From Azolla caroliniana (Eukaryota > Polypodiophyta), in the NCBI GenBank assembly GCA_043228905.1, contig JBHGNT010000001.1, forward strand, positions 28,892,001 through 28,956,000: a DNA stretch of 64,000 nt. The letters are read 5' to 3'. Positions 1 to 11,300 of this stretch are shown one piece after another; the first letter of the stretch is position 1; every line of letters starts with the position of its first letter. The notes beneath the pieces were generated by a model, which saw nothing but the letters and a program-made list of their open reading frames with translations, was not told where the DNA came from and did no database searches. The position numbers and the translations under genes were made by a program.

Positions 1-435
1 TTTGTTAGAAAGTCTAGATTTAGTTAGGAATTGTTAGTTTAGAATATAAGTTGACCATGTACCTCTATGTGATACCATATAATCAAATATTGTATGAGAT
101 GGATGGGGAATTGAATAGTGAAGCTATATTTAGTGCTCCCTTTCATTGTACTACAATATCAAGTGTGATTTGATTTTGTTTGGTTAATTCAAAAACATAA
201 AGTTTGTTAGGAAGTATTAACTTTAAAGTTTATACATAAGTTGACGACCTTTATGTGCTATTGTCAATGTACTAGATTTATATATTTATTTTTTCCAAAA
301 AAAAACTCCTTCCACAATGTACTAGAATTAAAGTATCGAGCAAGAAGAATATGGTAATAGAATTGTGAAGTTGCATTATTTGCACCCCCTTTTCTCTACT
401 ACTATACTTTTTGTAACCACCATATAAGTGGAATG
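1..435. repeat. degenerate repeat copies upstream of the SINE
   Basis: Two diverged copies of one AT-rich unit lie here, about 1-165 and 198-435. Both share a run beginning GTTAGGAA, then AAGTTGAC, a 'CCTCTATGTG / CCTTTATGTGC' block, a 'GTGAAG(C/T)T' block and CTACTA-type ends. A third copy sits at about 5975-6155, beyond the copia insertion, and shares the long segment ending in TTTTTGTAACCACCATATAA. The copia element and the SINE next to it therefore interrupted an older repeat cluster. I see no coding potential; the short ORFs here are unsupported. Confidence 0.55.
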
Positions 436-565
436 GTAAAAAGAATGTGCCCAATGGAGAACAAGTGGTCATGGATTCAACCCTTACATTTCACAGTGGC
501 ATCTAGTGAAATAAGAGATGTGTATGAAGTATATAATAGAGAGGTGAGAAATTGTAAATGACTTA
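436..565 (+). repeat. tRNA-derived SINE copy, interrupted by the copia element
   Basis: This stretch matches the SINE at 40551 along its length: 'GCCCAATGGAGA', a B-box-like GGATTCAACCC, 'ACATTTCACAGTGGCAT', 'AAATAAGAGAT' and 'TAATAGAGAGGTGAGA'. The A-box end is degraded. The copia element inserted at its 3' end, at position 565/566. Au-like plant SINEs have this layout; the family assignment is inference. Confidence 0.6.
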
Positions 566-852
566 TGTCGAATACATGTGTATAATGGACGTATTCACAT
601 TATCCCGTTTTGGCCATTTATGTAATTAGCATAAAGGGTAGTTGCCCTAAGTCGGTCACTATATATAGTGACCTTGTAACCTTTTTGTAAGGTTGGTTGT
701 TGTATTATTTGCTTTATGAAATAAAGACTCTTTTGTGTCTCTCTCTCTCTCTCTCTCTGTGCAACGACCTACAATCTCTCATACGCAGGTATTCAGAGAA
801 GAATCGAATGCTCCTTGATCTTCCGCACAGACGACCCTCCTCGCTTCCAACA
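566..852 (+). repeat. 5' LTR of copia copy 1
   Basis: The 287-bp LTR is TG...CA bounded. A TATA element lies within a perfect 20-bp palindrome at 654-673. A further stem (AACCTT / AAGGTT) follows at about 678-694, an AATAAA signal at 720-725 and a CT microsatellite at about 738-758. The R/U5 border cannot be fixed from sequence alone. Confidence 0.95.
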
Positions 853-854
853 TC

Positions 855-866
855 TGGTATCAGAGC
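855..866 (+). promoter_or_regulatory. primer binding site (initiator tRNA-Met type)
   Basis: TGGTATCAGAGC starts two bases after the 5' LTR. This is the standard plant copia PBS, complementary to the 3' end of initiator methionine tRNA. Confidence 0.93.
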
Positions 867-1456
867 AGAGGTTCGGCCGTCATCACCGCCTGCACAACAT
901 TCGGTTCTTCACTTCATCACGGCCTGCACAGTATTCGCGTCATTCGAAGAAAGAGAGAAGAAGAACAAAAACGAGGTTTGCACCTCATCGCGTTAGATCC
1001 CCTTGCTTGGAGTAAGCCAGCAGGTTGTACTCTGTCCCTTGTGATCGTAACCGCTCGAGGTGAAATCCCCTTGTGCAACTTTGACAACAACCCAAATTTG
1101 TGCTTCATCTGGCTGATCGACATTCGGGAGGATCAGTCGGATTCGTCTCTCTCGTCGCTGCAGTCACCCGAAGCCGAATCGGTCCAGATAATCGGTTTCA
1201 ATAATCGGTATTCGGCATAGATATATCCGAAGCGAACCGGGCTCACTCCGACTCGGCGACATTCGGGAAGACCAGTCGGTTCTGTCCCTCAAGTTACCGG
1301 AGTCAATTCGAGCAAGTTCAACAATACATATATCCGAAGCCGAACCGACTCGGGTTCAAATCCGACTAGAACGATATCGGGTGAGCCAACCGGCTGCACT
1401 CCAACAAGGTTCGTAGTCAACTCCGAACCGAGCTTCGTCAACCAAAACCGAACTTG
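867..1456 (+). other. untranslated leader of copia copy 1
   Basis: About 590 bases lie between the PBS and the polyprotein start. They are rich in CCGA/TCGG words (for example CCGAATCGG, ACTCGGC). No long in-frame ORF leads into the polyprotein, so this is probably the packaging/leader region of the genomic RNA. Confidence 0.6.
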
Positions 1457-4400
1457 ATGGCATCAACATCCGGCTCGTCAGAAATGAGTCTACGAAAGTT
1501 CGATGGATCGAACTTTAACTTCTGGAAGGAGCAAATGCAGGACTATCTCATAGTCAAGGGGCAAATCGATCCCATCGAAAATGAAGAACCTCCAGAAGGA
1601 TACAAACCAATTGAGTGGCAAAAGCTGGACAGAATCGTCCGCGCCACGATTCGGATGCACCTATCGGAATCGGTATACTTTACGGTGCAATCGTGTATGA
1701 CAACATTCGAACTGTGGAAAACACTGTCGGACACTTATGAAAAGAAGGTCGCCGCAACGAAGATGTTTCTGATCCGGCGCCTCTACAACTTGCGGATGAA
1801 AGAATCCGATTCGGTCCAAGCACACCTCAATGAGTATGAAAGCATAAGCTCCCAAATCTCGTCACAGGGGACGGCAATCGAGGATGAACTCAGAGCAATG
1901 ATACTCATGAGCAGCCTTCCCTCATCATGGGAAACTTTCGTCACAACCGTGTGCAACGCGTCAACCACGGCTGTTAAATACTCTGAAGTCACGAGCGCAA
2001 TCCTGACCGAAGCAGCTCGGAGAAAGTCTTTCGCCAAAGACTCAACAGACGACGCTTACGTAGTACAAGGTTCGACAGACCGATCGAACATACGAGGAAG
2101 AGATTCCTCACGACCGCCGAACAATCAGCGAAGACGGAGCCAGTCACGGGATCACCGAATCTGCAACTACTGCAAGAAACCCGGACACATCAAAGCCGAC
2201 TGCCGCGCACTCAAGAACAAGAACAACAAGAAGAGTGGCCGGCATGAGGAGATCAATTACGTCAGCTTCTCAGCTGATGTACTACCGGACGACCCGAATA
2301 TACTATCAATCGAAAATCCAGTCGGATCAGAAGTTCTACTCACGACTGAAGAATCGAGCACATGGCTCTTAGATTCGGGCGCGTCATTTCACGTGACTCC
2401 TCATCGATCCCAATTTCGGCAATATACGATCCGTCACTCCGACTCAGTTCGGGTCGGCAACTCACAACACTGTGACATCATCGGAATCGGCACAGTAGAG
2501 CTCAACCTTGCAGGTGGCTCTACACTTGTACTCCACAATGTCCGACATGTACCCGAGCTCTCAAGGCCATTGATCTCAGTCGGACAACTAGATGAAGACG
2601 GCATTCGTGCCGGTTTTTCTTCGGGAGGGTGGACACTCCACAGGGGGAACCTCCTGCTTGCTAGAGGACCCAAGATACACTCACTGTATCCGTTACATGT
2701 TACGCTCAGAGAGGGTAACCTGTTTTTGGTGGATATTCCTGTGTCATCACTATGGCACCGAAGACTAGGACACCTCAGCAAGGCCGGCATCACGCACCTA
2801 TCTAGATCCGGATACATCCCCAAACTCTCCTTCTCCGACCATCAATTCTGCGAGCATTGCCAGTATGGCAAACAAGAAGCCGCATCACACCCGACATCAG
2901 CACCCAGAGAAACGAGACCTCTTGATTTGGTCCACTCGGACGTCTGCGGCCCAATGCCGCATCAGTCTCTCGGCGGCGCCTCTTACTTCGTCACTTTTAT
3001 TGACGATTCGACTCGAAAGGTGTGGGCGTATCCAATTCGCACCAAAGATCGGGTCTTCTCGATCTTCTCCGATTGGCTCGCTATGGTAGAAAATCAAACC
3101 GACCGAAAGCTGAAATGCCTTCGGACCGACAATGGGGGAGAGTTTAAATCCGAAGAATTCGTCAAATTCTGCCGACAACGCGGCATCCGACGTGAATTTA
3201 CGGCACCACACAGCCCGGAGCAAAACGGGATTGCCGAACGCATGAATCGGACAATCCAAGAACGGATAGTTTCCATGCTCCAACACTCCGGACTGTCGGA
3301 TGGCTTCTGGGCAGAGGCTCTACTCACAGCAGTACACATAATCAATATGTCGCCAAGTAGACCTCTAGGACTTCAAATTCCTCAGGAACTATGGATCGGC
3401 AGTAAGCCGAATTACGACAAGCTGAGGATCTTCGGATGCGAGGCGTACGCCCTTATTCCGAAAGATGATCGCCGAAAACTTGCACCTCGGTCCAGGAAAT
3501 GCATTTTCCTTGGATATGGATCCGACGGCGAAATGGGATACCGACTCTGGGACCCCGAACGCAGACAAATCGTTCGAAGTTCGGACGTTGTGTTCAACGA
3601 GTCGGCTATGAATCCATCAGTCGAAAAACCGATCGAAGTCCGAAGGGTAACATTCTCCGATGTGCCGACCCTTCAAGAAGGCCCCGCTCTTAACACACGG
3701 TCAGCTTCACGGGTAGCTGAACCTTACACTACCGACTCGGACAACCCCGACTCGGCACAGCAGAACAATCCGCTTTCGGACCATCCGACCTCGATACCCG
3801 ATGCGACCAGTCCAATCATACCTCGACGATCCGAGAGACTGTCGCAACCTCCGGAGAGGTATTCTCCTGGAATTTTCTTCACCGACGCCGGCGAACCGAC
3901 GTCTTACGAAGAAGCATCGACATCTGTCGATTCCGCCACCTGGCATCTGGCGATGGAGTCGGAAATGCACTCCATTCGGGTAAACAAGACTTGGGATCTG
4001 GTCGAACTACCTAGGAACCGACGTGCTCTTCCTTGCAAGTGGGTTTATCGACTAAAAGAGACGTCTGATTCGACCACCCCAAAGTACAAGGCCAGATTAG
4101 TTGCGAAGGGCTTCCGACAAGAATATGGCGTCGACTTCGACGAGATTTTTTCACCAGTGGTGAAAATGACAACCCTTCGTTTCCTACTCAGCGTAGTGGC
4201 AGCCGACAACTTGGAGCTGATTCAGCTAGATGTCAAAACAGCCTTCCTCCATGGTGATCTTGACGAGGAAATTTATATGGAGCAGCCAAAAGGCTTCGTG
4301 GCGACTGGCCAAGAACATCTAGTCTGCCGACTCAGGAAGAGTCTATACGGCCTCAAACAGGCACCGCGACAATGGTACAAGAAGTTCGACGACTTCATCC

Positions 4401-5470
4401 AATCGATCGGCTTCTCAAAAAGCGATGAGGACCATTGTCTCTTCACCAACACAGCTCAAGATGGATCACCCATCTTCCTCATCATTTACGTGGACGACAT
4501 GCTAATTTCTGGACGCCACGCGGGCGAACTTGCCGATCTCATTCGGCAACTGCGGTTGAAGTTTGCCATGAAGGACCTCGGTCCGGCACGACACATACTC
4601 GGCATGAAGATTAGTCGGCATCGCGATAAACGACATCTTTTTTTGTCTCAGACCGACTATATCGGACGTGTCTTGGAACGCTTCAACATGCAATCAGCCA
4701 AATCTGCTTCAACCCCGCTCCCCATGAATCTTCGGCTCTCTCAGCGAGACTGCCCGACATCCGGTCCGGAGGGGGAAGATATGAAGTCGGTACCGTATGC
4801 ACCGGCAGTCGGCTCCCTTATGTACCTGATGGTCGCGACACGGCCTGATATCTCTCATGCCGTAGGAGTCGTTAGCAGATTTATGCACAATCCTGGCCGA
4901 TCGCATTGGAACGCAGTCAAGCATGTGTTCAGATATCTGGCTGGCACAAAAGACCATGGCATTCTTTTCGGTCCGAACCGAACCTCAGGCGTAGTCGGTT
5001 ACACCGACTCGGACTTCGCCGGCTGTATAGACAGTCGGAAATCAACAACCGGATACTGCTTCAAATTCGGCAATGGAGCAATCTCGTGGAAGTCGAAACT
5101 TCAGGAGTGCACAGCGACCTCAACGACCGAAGCAGAATATGTAGCTGCTTCCGACGCGGCAAAAGAAGCCTTGTGGCTCGGTCGGCTGGCGCACACGTTT
5201 CGACAAGTCGACCATGACTCGGCTCCAGTTGTCTACAGCGACAGTCAAGGTGCTGTTGCCTTGTCGAAAAATCCGGTTCACCACAACGCCTCCAAACATA
5301 TCGACGTTCGATATCACTTCGTTCGGGACTGCGTCATTTCAGGGAAAATCGGTCTAGAGAAAATATCCACAACCGACAATGTCGCAGATGGAATGACCAA
5401 GTGTCTTTCGGCAGACCGTTTTCGGTCTCTTCGGCATCAGATGGGCGTAACGACAAACCAGTCCGGTTAG
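1457..5470 (+). CDS. Ty1/copia Gag-Pol polyprotein
   Basis: The polyprotein is 1337 aa and uninterrupted. I start at the ATG at 1457, not the TTG just before it. The order is Gag (UBN2-like, about 10-190), a CCHC zinc knuckle (C-N-Y-C...H...C from about C236), aspartic protease (LLDSGAS, D306), integrase (HHCC zinc site H434...C465/C468; catalytic D495, D558 and E594 in NGIAER, D-D-35-E spacing), reverse transcriptase (LYGLKQAPRQW; YVDD with D1013/D1014) and RNase H (TDSDFAG, near D1184; STTEAEY). Integrase before RT defines Ty1/copia. All catalytic motifs are present and there is no frameshift. It would be made from LTR-driven RNA and act in cytoplasmic particles and the nucleus. Confidence 0.97.
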   Translation: MASTSGSSEMSLRKFDGSNFNFWKEQMQDYLIVKGQIDPIENEEPPEGYKPIEWQKLDRIVRATIRMHLSESVYFTVQSCMTTFELWKTLSDTYEKKVAATKMFLIRRLYNLRMKESDSVQAHLNEYESISSQISSQGTAIEDELRAMILMSSLPSSWETFVTTVCNASTTAVKYSEVTSAILTEAARRKSFAKDSTDDAYVVQGSTDRSNIRGRDSSRPPNNQRRRSQSRDHRICNYCKKPGHIKADCRALKNKNNKKSGRHEEINYVSFSADVLPDDPNILSIENPVGSEVLLTTEESSTWLLDSGASFHVTPHRSQFRQYTIRHSDSVRVGNSQHCDIIGIGTVELNLAGGSTLVLHNVRHVPELSRPLISVGQLDEDGIRAGFSSGGWTLHRGNLLLARGPKIHSLYPLHVTLREGNLFLVDIPVSSLWHRRLGHLSKAGITHLSRSGYIPKLSFSDHQFCEHCQYGKQEAASHPTSAPRETRPLDLVHSDVCGPMPHQSLGGASYFVTFIDDSTRKVWAYPIRTKDRVFSIFSDWLAMVENQTDRKLKCLRTDNGGEFKSEEFVKFCRQRGIRREFTAPHSPEQNGIAERMNRTIQERIVSMLQHSGLSDGFWAEALLTAVHIINMSPSRPLGLQIPQELWIGSKPNYDKLRIFGCEAYALIPKDDRRKLAPRSRKCIFLGYGSDGEMGYRLWDPERRQIVRSSDVVFNESAMNPSVEKPIEVRRVTFSDVPTLQEGPALNTRSASRVAEPYTTDSDNPDSAQQNNPLSDHPTSIPDATSPIIPRRSERLSQPPERYSPGIFFTDAGEPTSYEEASTSVDSATWHLAMESEMHSIRVNKTWDLVELPRNRRALPCKWVYRLKETSDSTTPKYKARLVAKGFRQEYGVDFDEIFSPVVKMTTLRFLLSVVAADNLELIQLDVKTAFLHGDLDEEIYMEQPKGFVATGQEHLVCRLRKSLYGLKQAPRQWYKKFDDFIQSIGFSKSDEDHCLFTNTAQDGSPIFLIIYVDDMLISGRHAGELADLIRQLRLKFAMKDLGPARHILGMKISRHRDKRHLFLSQTDYIGRVLERFNMQSAKSASTPLPMNLRLSQRDCPTSGPEGEDMKSVPYAPAVGSLMYLMVATRPDISHAVGVVSRFMHNPGRSHWNAVKHVFRYLAGTKDHGILFGPNRTSGVVGYTDSDFAGCIDSRKSTTGYCFKFGNGAISWKSKLQECTATSTTEAEYVAASDAAKEALWLGRLAHTFRQVDHDSAPVVYSDSQGAVALSKNPVHHNASKHIDVRYHFVRDCVISGKIGLEKISTTDNVADGMTKCLSADRFRSLRHQMGVTTNQSG

Positions 5471-5663
5471 AGCCGGACACAGAGCAGGATGGTTCCCGAC
5501 AACCGACATCAGTTCCTTAATGATCGGCTTCAACTATTCCGACCCGACCAGTTCGGTCTTCTGCCTTCGGACCCTGCCGACTCGAACAAAGCTGATATGT
5601 CCGAGAACCTAAGTCTATACCTGTAATCTTAGATAACCCATGTATACGCCCATTACGGGGGAG

Positions 5664-5950
5664 TGTCGAATACATGTGTATAATGGACGTATTCACATTA
5701 TCCCGTTTTGGCCATTTATGTAATTAGCATAAAGGGTAGTTGCCCTAAGTCGGTCACTATATATAGTGACCTTGTAACCTTTTTGTAAGGTTGGTTGTTG
5801 TATTATTTGCTTTATGAAATAAAGACTCTTTTGTGTCTCTCTCTCTCTCTCTCTCTGTGCAACGACCTACAATCTCTCATACGCAGGTATTCAGAGAAGA
5901 ATCGAATGCTCCTTGATCTTCCGCACAGACGACCCTCCTCGCTTCCAACA
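5664..5950 (+). repeat. 3' LTR of copia copy 1
   Basis: It appears identical to the 5' LTR over all 287 bases. The purine tract (ACGGGGGAG) ends at 5663 and the downstream TSD ACTTA is at 5951-5955. Confidence 0.95.
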
Positions 5951-5955
5951 ACTTA

Positions 5956-7300
5956 CCCCTAGAGCTAATTACGATAGGGAAAGAGATTTATTGAGGAAGT
6001 ACTAATTTTATATATGTTGACAACCTTTATATGCTATGATCAGTGCACTCGAATCAAACTACTCCACAATAGGGATATGGTAATAGAACAGTGAACTTGC
6101 ATTATGTGCACCATGTTCACTCTACTACTATACTTTTTGTAACCACCATATAAATGGAATCATAACCATAATATGAGAGAGAGAGAGAGAGAGTAATTGT
6201 GAGCTTAATTGTATTGTCTAATTTGATCTCTCAATTGGGCCTTCCTTGTCATGGATAGAGCAAATCCTCATGTATTCATTGTCTATACACTACAAACATT
6301 AGACGAGAGAACACTTTAGATGTATTGTTATATTCTTAATCTCTCGACTATTAATCCTTACGTGTTTATTGTCATATATTACAAATAATAAAAGAGAGAA
6401 CACTTGAGACGAGTTGTTATATTCTTAATTATTGTTAATCTCTCGATTATTAACCCAATGAAACAAGTGTGTATCAAGCATTTTATAATTACTCGTGGTA
6501 CCTTGGATTTTAATAGTATATGTCTTGTTACGATTTTATTGACATGCCAATCATGTTGTATGATTGAAAGAAGAGAATGTTTGTGCAAGTAGACTCCTGT
6601 AAGTTATGTGTTAGAACCAACTAGATGGCATATATTGAATCGTGAACACAACAATGAGCTCTACTCACCAATTGATAAATGAACCTAATGTATGCCATCC
6701 AAACATGGTGATGTCTCTATCTCTCTATGACTGGAGTTTACTTCATCAATTCATTGTTCCAAAAATCAAGTGGACTATTTATTACCATGATGGAATGAAC
6801 TAAATCATCTAACGAGTTGTACTTTTATAGCACTCTACACCGTAAATAGTTAGCAAAACATATTAATGAAAAGATGTAACCTACATTTCTGATCTAACTA
6901 AAGATGACGCAAGATATCTACATAAAATACCACTCTTATTTACTAATAGAAGCCAAACATGCTCAATACAAATTTATGTTTAAATACTTAATATAGAAAC
7001 ATAGGCGTTGAGCTCTTAACCTAGGTTGAGGGACAAATCTAAATCCACAAAAATTTAACAAAGATATGTGAGAGTCAAGATTTTAACTAAAAACCTAATA
7101 GTGTTCCCTTAATAGCTCGCCATCAGGGCAAGTAGTTTACAATAGAAAACATAGAGTAGAACCAAGTAAGCAATCTTCCATGTCGCTTAGGGATAGGTCA
7201 ATGCTTGTAAATAATGAGGACATAACTTTGTATTTAGTGCAAGACCAAAGAGGATAATTTTGGTGGAAGAAGGATAATCTTGTAAAGTATCAAAGAACAA
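5956..7300. other. AT-rich intergenic region
   Basis: It begins with the third degenerate copy of the unit seen at 1-435 (about 5975-6155) and a GA microsatellite (about 6175-6193). Beyond that I see no gene, no recognisable element and no convincing ORF. Confidence 0.5.
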
Positions 7301-8327
7301 TTTGAAGCAAGTGGTGGAGGCATATACTACTACTTGTGTGTGATTGTGGTGTCTCAAGAGAATCCCAATTGGATCGCGGTCCTGTAGTGAGTTGGGTTGG
7401 ACTCAAGAAGCCCCAAAATGAGTGGGGGCAAGGAGTCATGATCGATGTTAGCACAAGCATATCGAGTTGGGACCCAAGCAGGGAACTAGTCCCAATCCCA
7501 AAGAAGGGTTTCCACCCTTGGGTTGGGACTACCAGTCCCAATCTGAGTTGGGATTTGAGAAATACCGAGTCCCAGACTCTTGCTACAAAATCAACAACGT
7601 CACAATGCCAAAAACCAATCACAAGGGAGACCAAAAGACACTTCTTGGCCTATATAAGGAGTCTCTTGGGCTAATGCCAAGTGAGCTCAACCACCACCCT
7701 TGGCCTATATAGAAGGAGTCTCTCCTCATTTTGGTTCATTCTCGGATCTAGAAACTCTCTCCACCCTCTCTCCTTAATTATAGCAGCTCTAAGGAGCTTG
7801 TAACTAACTCTTTTTTTAATCATGCTTAAGTTGTATTAACAGAATCTCTCCTTTTCTTATTCTATCTTTTGCCCACCATGTTTTAGGTCCATTTCAAGAC
7901 CCCCAAGTTTTAGGTTCGTTATAGTGACAAAGGTGACAGAGTGGCTGATGAGAAATTCAAAGGGTGTAGAATGAGTAATATGCACGTTGTCCATAGTATC
8001 GGGTCTAAGTAATAAATTGAGATAATTGGCCTTCTCAAGAGTAGAATTAGTTTGAGAGTAGACAAAGGATAATTTGATGAATTTCTCACATACATATGTA
8101 CAGACGTACATAGTTACATTAACACATGCATACATACATACATTCACAGACATACATACATACAAAATACATACATACACGATACATATACATACACACA
8201 GACATAAATACATACAAATATGTACACTGAAGTGTGGACACATATATCTACTTCTTTGGCCTGAACCATATATAATCAAGTCTTCCGGGAAGGAGCAGAT
8301 CCTTCTCGCTCGCTCGATCCACGCACG
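7300..8327 (+). other. upstream region of the DUF7794-like gene
   Basis: The segment 7336-7740 carries GGGAC/GTCCC-rich short repeats and two TATA-like sites (TATATAAGG near 7653 and TATATAG near 7705). It could be a promoter or a piece of a decayed LTR; I cannot tell which. A CATA/TACA microsatellite fills about 8088-8222. No protein-coding gene is supported here. Confidence 0.4.
8085..8225. repeat. (CATA)n-type microsatellite
   Basis: Imperfect ACATACAT repeats lie about 100-240 bases upstream of the start codon of the DUF7794-like gene. They create spurious ORFs on both strands. Confidence 0.85.
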
Positions 8328-11300
8328 ATGAGCTGCCAACAGATGCTCATGGCTTCCTCGATCTTGCTGTTCATCATCGCAATCTCGTTTTCTTGGGTAA
8401 GTGATATACTTCTTCCTCTCTCTGTATATGTGCTTGTATGAATAAATTTAGATTTTCTTTCTCTACGTCTTCATCCATTTCCCTCTCTCTCAGATTTTGC
8501 TCCCTTTGTCCTCTTTTTTCAGGGTGAAGTTGGTGCTGCTTCAGTGGACTTCCTGGAGAGTACACCAGGCTCTTACCTCCGTGCCACCACTTCCGATCAG
8601 ATTCAGGTTCTTCTATACTCTCATAGTAGTCTTGAAATATTTCTATATGTATAGTATACGTCTATGAGAGAGATATAGATATTCAAATAGATAGATTTTA
8701 TTATTGTGGTTGGACGTAAAATATAACATATGGAACCAAAAGTGAAACATTTTCACATTGTGTGTGCTGTGTTGATCAGTGATTCTCGGAGGTCAAATAT
8801 GGTCTATGAGACCAAAAGTTATTAAACATTTGTAGAATTCCGTAAGGTCACAGAGAATCTCATTAGTTAAGCACTTGACATTTTGAAGTTAGATGGGTGG
8901 AAATTTCTTCCATCAAAAGATCTCCAGCATGGGCTGGCCGCTGATCTGAGGATGGAGAGGTCTTCAAGGTGAGGGAAGCACCTTTGATGTCAGATAATAA
9001 TGTCCTTTATTTGTCAATGAAAAGTGTGATAGGGTTGTGATTCAGATGGGCATGGTCTACATGTGCGAAAAATTGCAGTTTTCTGATATATATCTATTTG
9101 AATATCTGCTATATTGACTATCTTTATGAGGGATCTACGTATATCAAACCACCACAACTTAGTTAATGGTTCTTGGAACTATATATGTTGTATGTGGTCA
9201 TTCATGAGCATCGGGGGCTGCATATCCATGAGAAAGTTGAGCACTGGCAGTCTCATATATGGAGAACTGAGGACTTGTGATTGTCCTAGGTATATGTTGG
9301 ATCGTGTGGATGCTATCTTTTCCTCACCCAAGAAGAATTCTGGTTCTGATCTTGTCACACATACTTGGGTGGTGCTAGACATCATCAATCCCTTCAGTTA
9401 TATCAAGGTTCACCGGCAAGTCTTTGGTAATACAAAATGACTTTAAAGCATCTAGATGTCTTTGTAGTTCCTTTGGGGAGTTGGAGATCAACACAATGCC
9501 ATTAAAATTTAGTAATGTCAGTATGGCTATCCTTGCGAAGCATGCACCTGAACCACCCAATCTCTTTATGTAATTGCATACCTCATCTATATAAAGACTG
9601 AAGAGAGTGGATGATAGTGAGCATCCTTGGTTCACTCCAATTGTGCTACCCACAACCTCCAACAACCTGTAGGAGCACACACCTTTTCTTACACCCGGAT
9701 TATGTAGTGCAAAGATTCCCCATTGCATATCCCCCTTTTCTTACACACGGAACATGGTCCAAGCACACTGTATATAGGTTGTCTGGAAATCCAGGTTTCC
9801 TATTTATGGACTCATCGAGGGCTCGTAAGGTCAATAAATAATTCAAAGTTGTGAACCCCTTTCAGAAACCTGCTTGTCTGGCTGAATGGCTAACATTCCG
9901 TTGTACCCATACACTCAAGTCTAACGCTAGGTTTGCGCCGTATGGTTTGGTCAAGTAATAACGAATCATGAGTGTCTTATAGTTTCTCGATATCATGTGA
10001 TCTTCACTCTTGAAGATCAATACAATGGTATGTTCTTCCAACTAGTAGGGAAACCGTTACACGTAGCCCTATAAGTATGTGTGCAAGAAGTGGTACCAAA
10101 GGTATCTTGGGCATAGATAAAATGGTCACATAGCAATCCATCATGATCTTGGACCTTTCCAAATTGATATTGCCCTTCCCTTCTTCTTTTAGGTCTTTGT
10201 CCTCGCTATGCAGAGTAATATCTTAATGGGAGACTAGGGGCTGCTCAGGAATCTCACTTTCTGGAGTAAAAAACGTGGATTCATGTGGGTGTGAACCATG
10301 TGAAGGGCATGTACTATTCATGCCGAGGCTGAGATGAGGTTAATTGTGTGCTAGCTTGCCTCTCATTAAATATCAAAGGGACACATTCTTATATTTTTTA
10401 TATGCAGGTGCAATATAGGTATCCTCTCTTGTTTTGCTTAATATTCAGCCCCTAGTTTCTATGCTCAATTTGTGACATTGTGCATGGCAGTGTGATCCTA
10501 TGTCTTGCCCTCTTGAACATGTGATGTGAGCTTGGGCATCGCAGCCTCCCTACGCAGCTGCGTTAGTACTCAAACTTAGATCGATATTAAGCTTCTCTGT
10601 CTTGTGTGGAAAGTTCCCAATGTGGCTTGAGTAAACATTGACTCATTTTCTCCCTTTCCTTCCTTTCTTTTCCATGTGCATCCAAATGTTCTTCAGTTCG
10701 GCATCTTGTAAATCATTTGTGGATATTGTGGATGAAAGAAATTTTCTCATGGTTTTCTGCCCTCAAATTTTTTGAAGGCATAAAAGACTCTTGACATTCT
10801 TCCATGTTCTAGTACCATAACGAAGTACAGGAATGTGGCATTAACCTGTAAATATGCTTTTCTTCCATTTGCTAGGAATTTCCTTTGTATGTTCTCCATT
10901 TCTCTCCACAGTTTGCCAAAATACTGCTTATCCAAACCTCAGATCCATATAGCAGAGTTTTCCCAATGCATACACCAGATACTATTGCGCTAATCTACCA
11001 TCATTGGGTTGTGCTGAAGTGGTGCATTTTCTTAAATTCAGAGTATTGGCTTATGCTCTCTTCCTTTTTCTTAGTTAGTTACCTATGCACCCCTTCAGTG
11101 GCATCCTATTCGTGGTAGGCCACTGTCTAATAATCTCAGTTTTGACGATGGTTACGAACCATGAATTTTGGTCATGGTCATATTGATTGCCAGGCTGCTA
11201 TTTTCACAAAAAGTATATAAAAGATTTGGCTGTCTCAGGTTAGAAGATGCCAATAGTGAGACAACATGTGCATAAATCAGAAACAACATTGTGAAATGCT

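Larger units (their letters stand above)
566..5950 (+). mobile_element. complete Ty1/copia LTR retrotransposon, copy 1
   Basis: This is a full element of 5385 bp. It has 287-bp LTRs at 566-852 and 5664-5950 that look identical by eye, including the CT microsatellite length, and begin TGTCGAAT and end CCAACA. A five-base target duplication ACTTA lies at 561-565 and 5951-5955. The primer binding site TGGTATCAGAGC (855-866) is the usual match to initiator tRNA-Met. A purine tract (about 5657-5663) precedes the 3' LTR. One uninterrupted polyprotein frame lies between. Identical LTRs, an exact TSD and an open frame indicate a very recent insertion that may still be competent. A second copy of the family lies inverted at 61396-64000. 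Confidence 0.97.

Noticed and set aside
697-1220. short ORFs in the copia LTR and leader
   Set aside because: They lie in LTR/PBS/leader sequence and are not in frame with the polyprotein.
7336-7740. possible solo LTR or TRIM with TATA and GGGAC repeats
   Set aside because: No TG...CA ends, target duplication or second copy could be found.
8074-8331. ORFs on both strands over the CATA microsatellite
   Set aside because: Pure simple-repeat translation.
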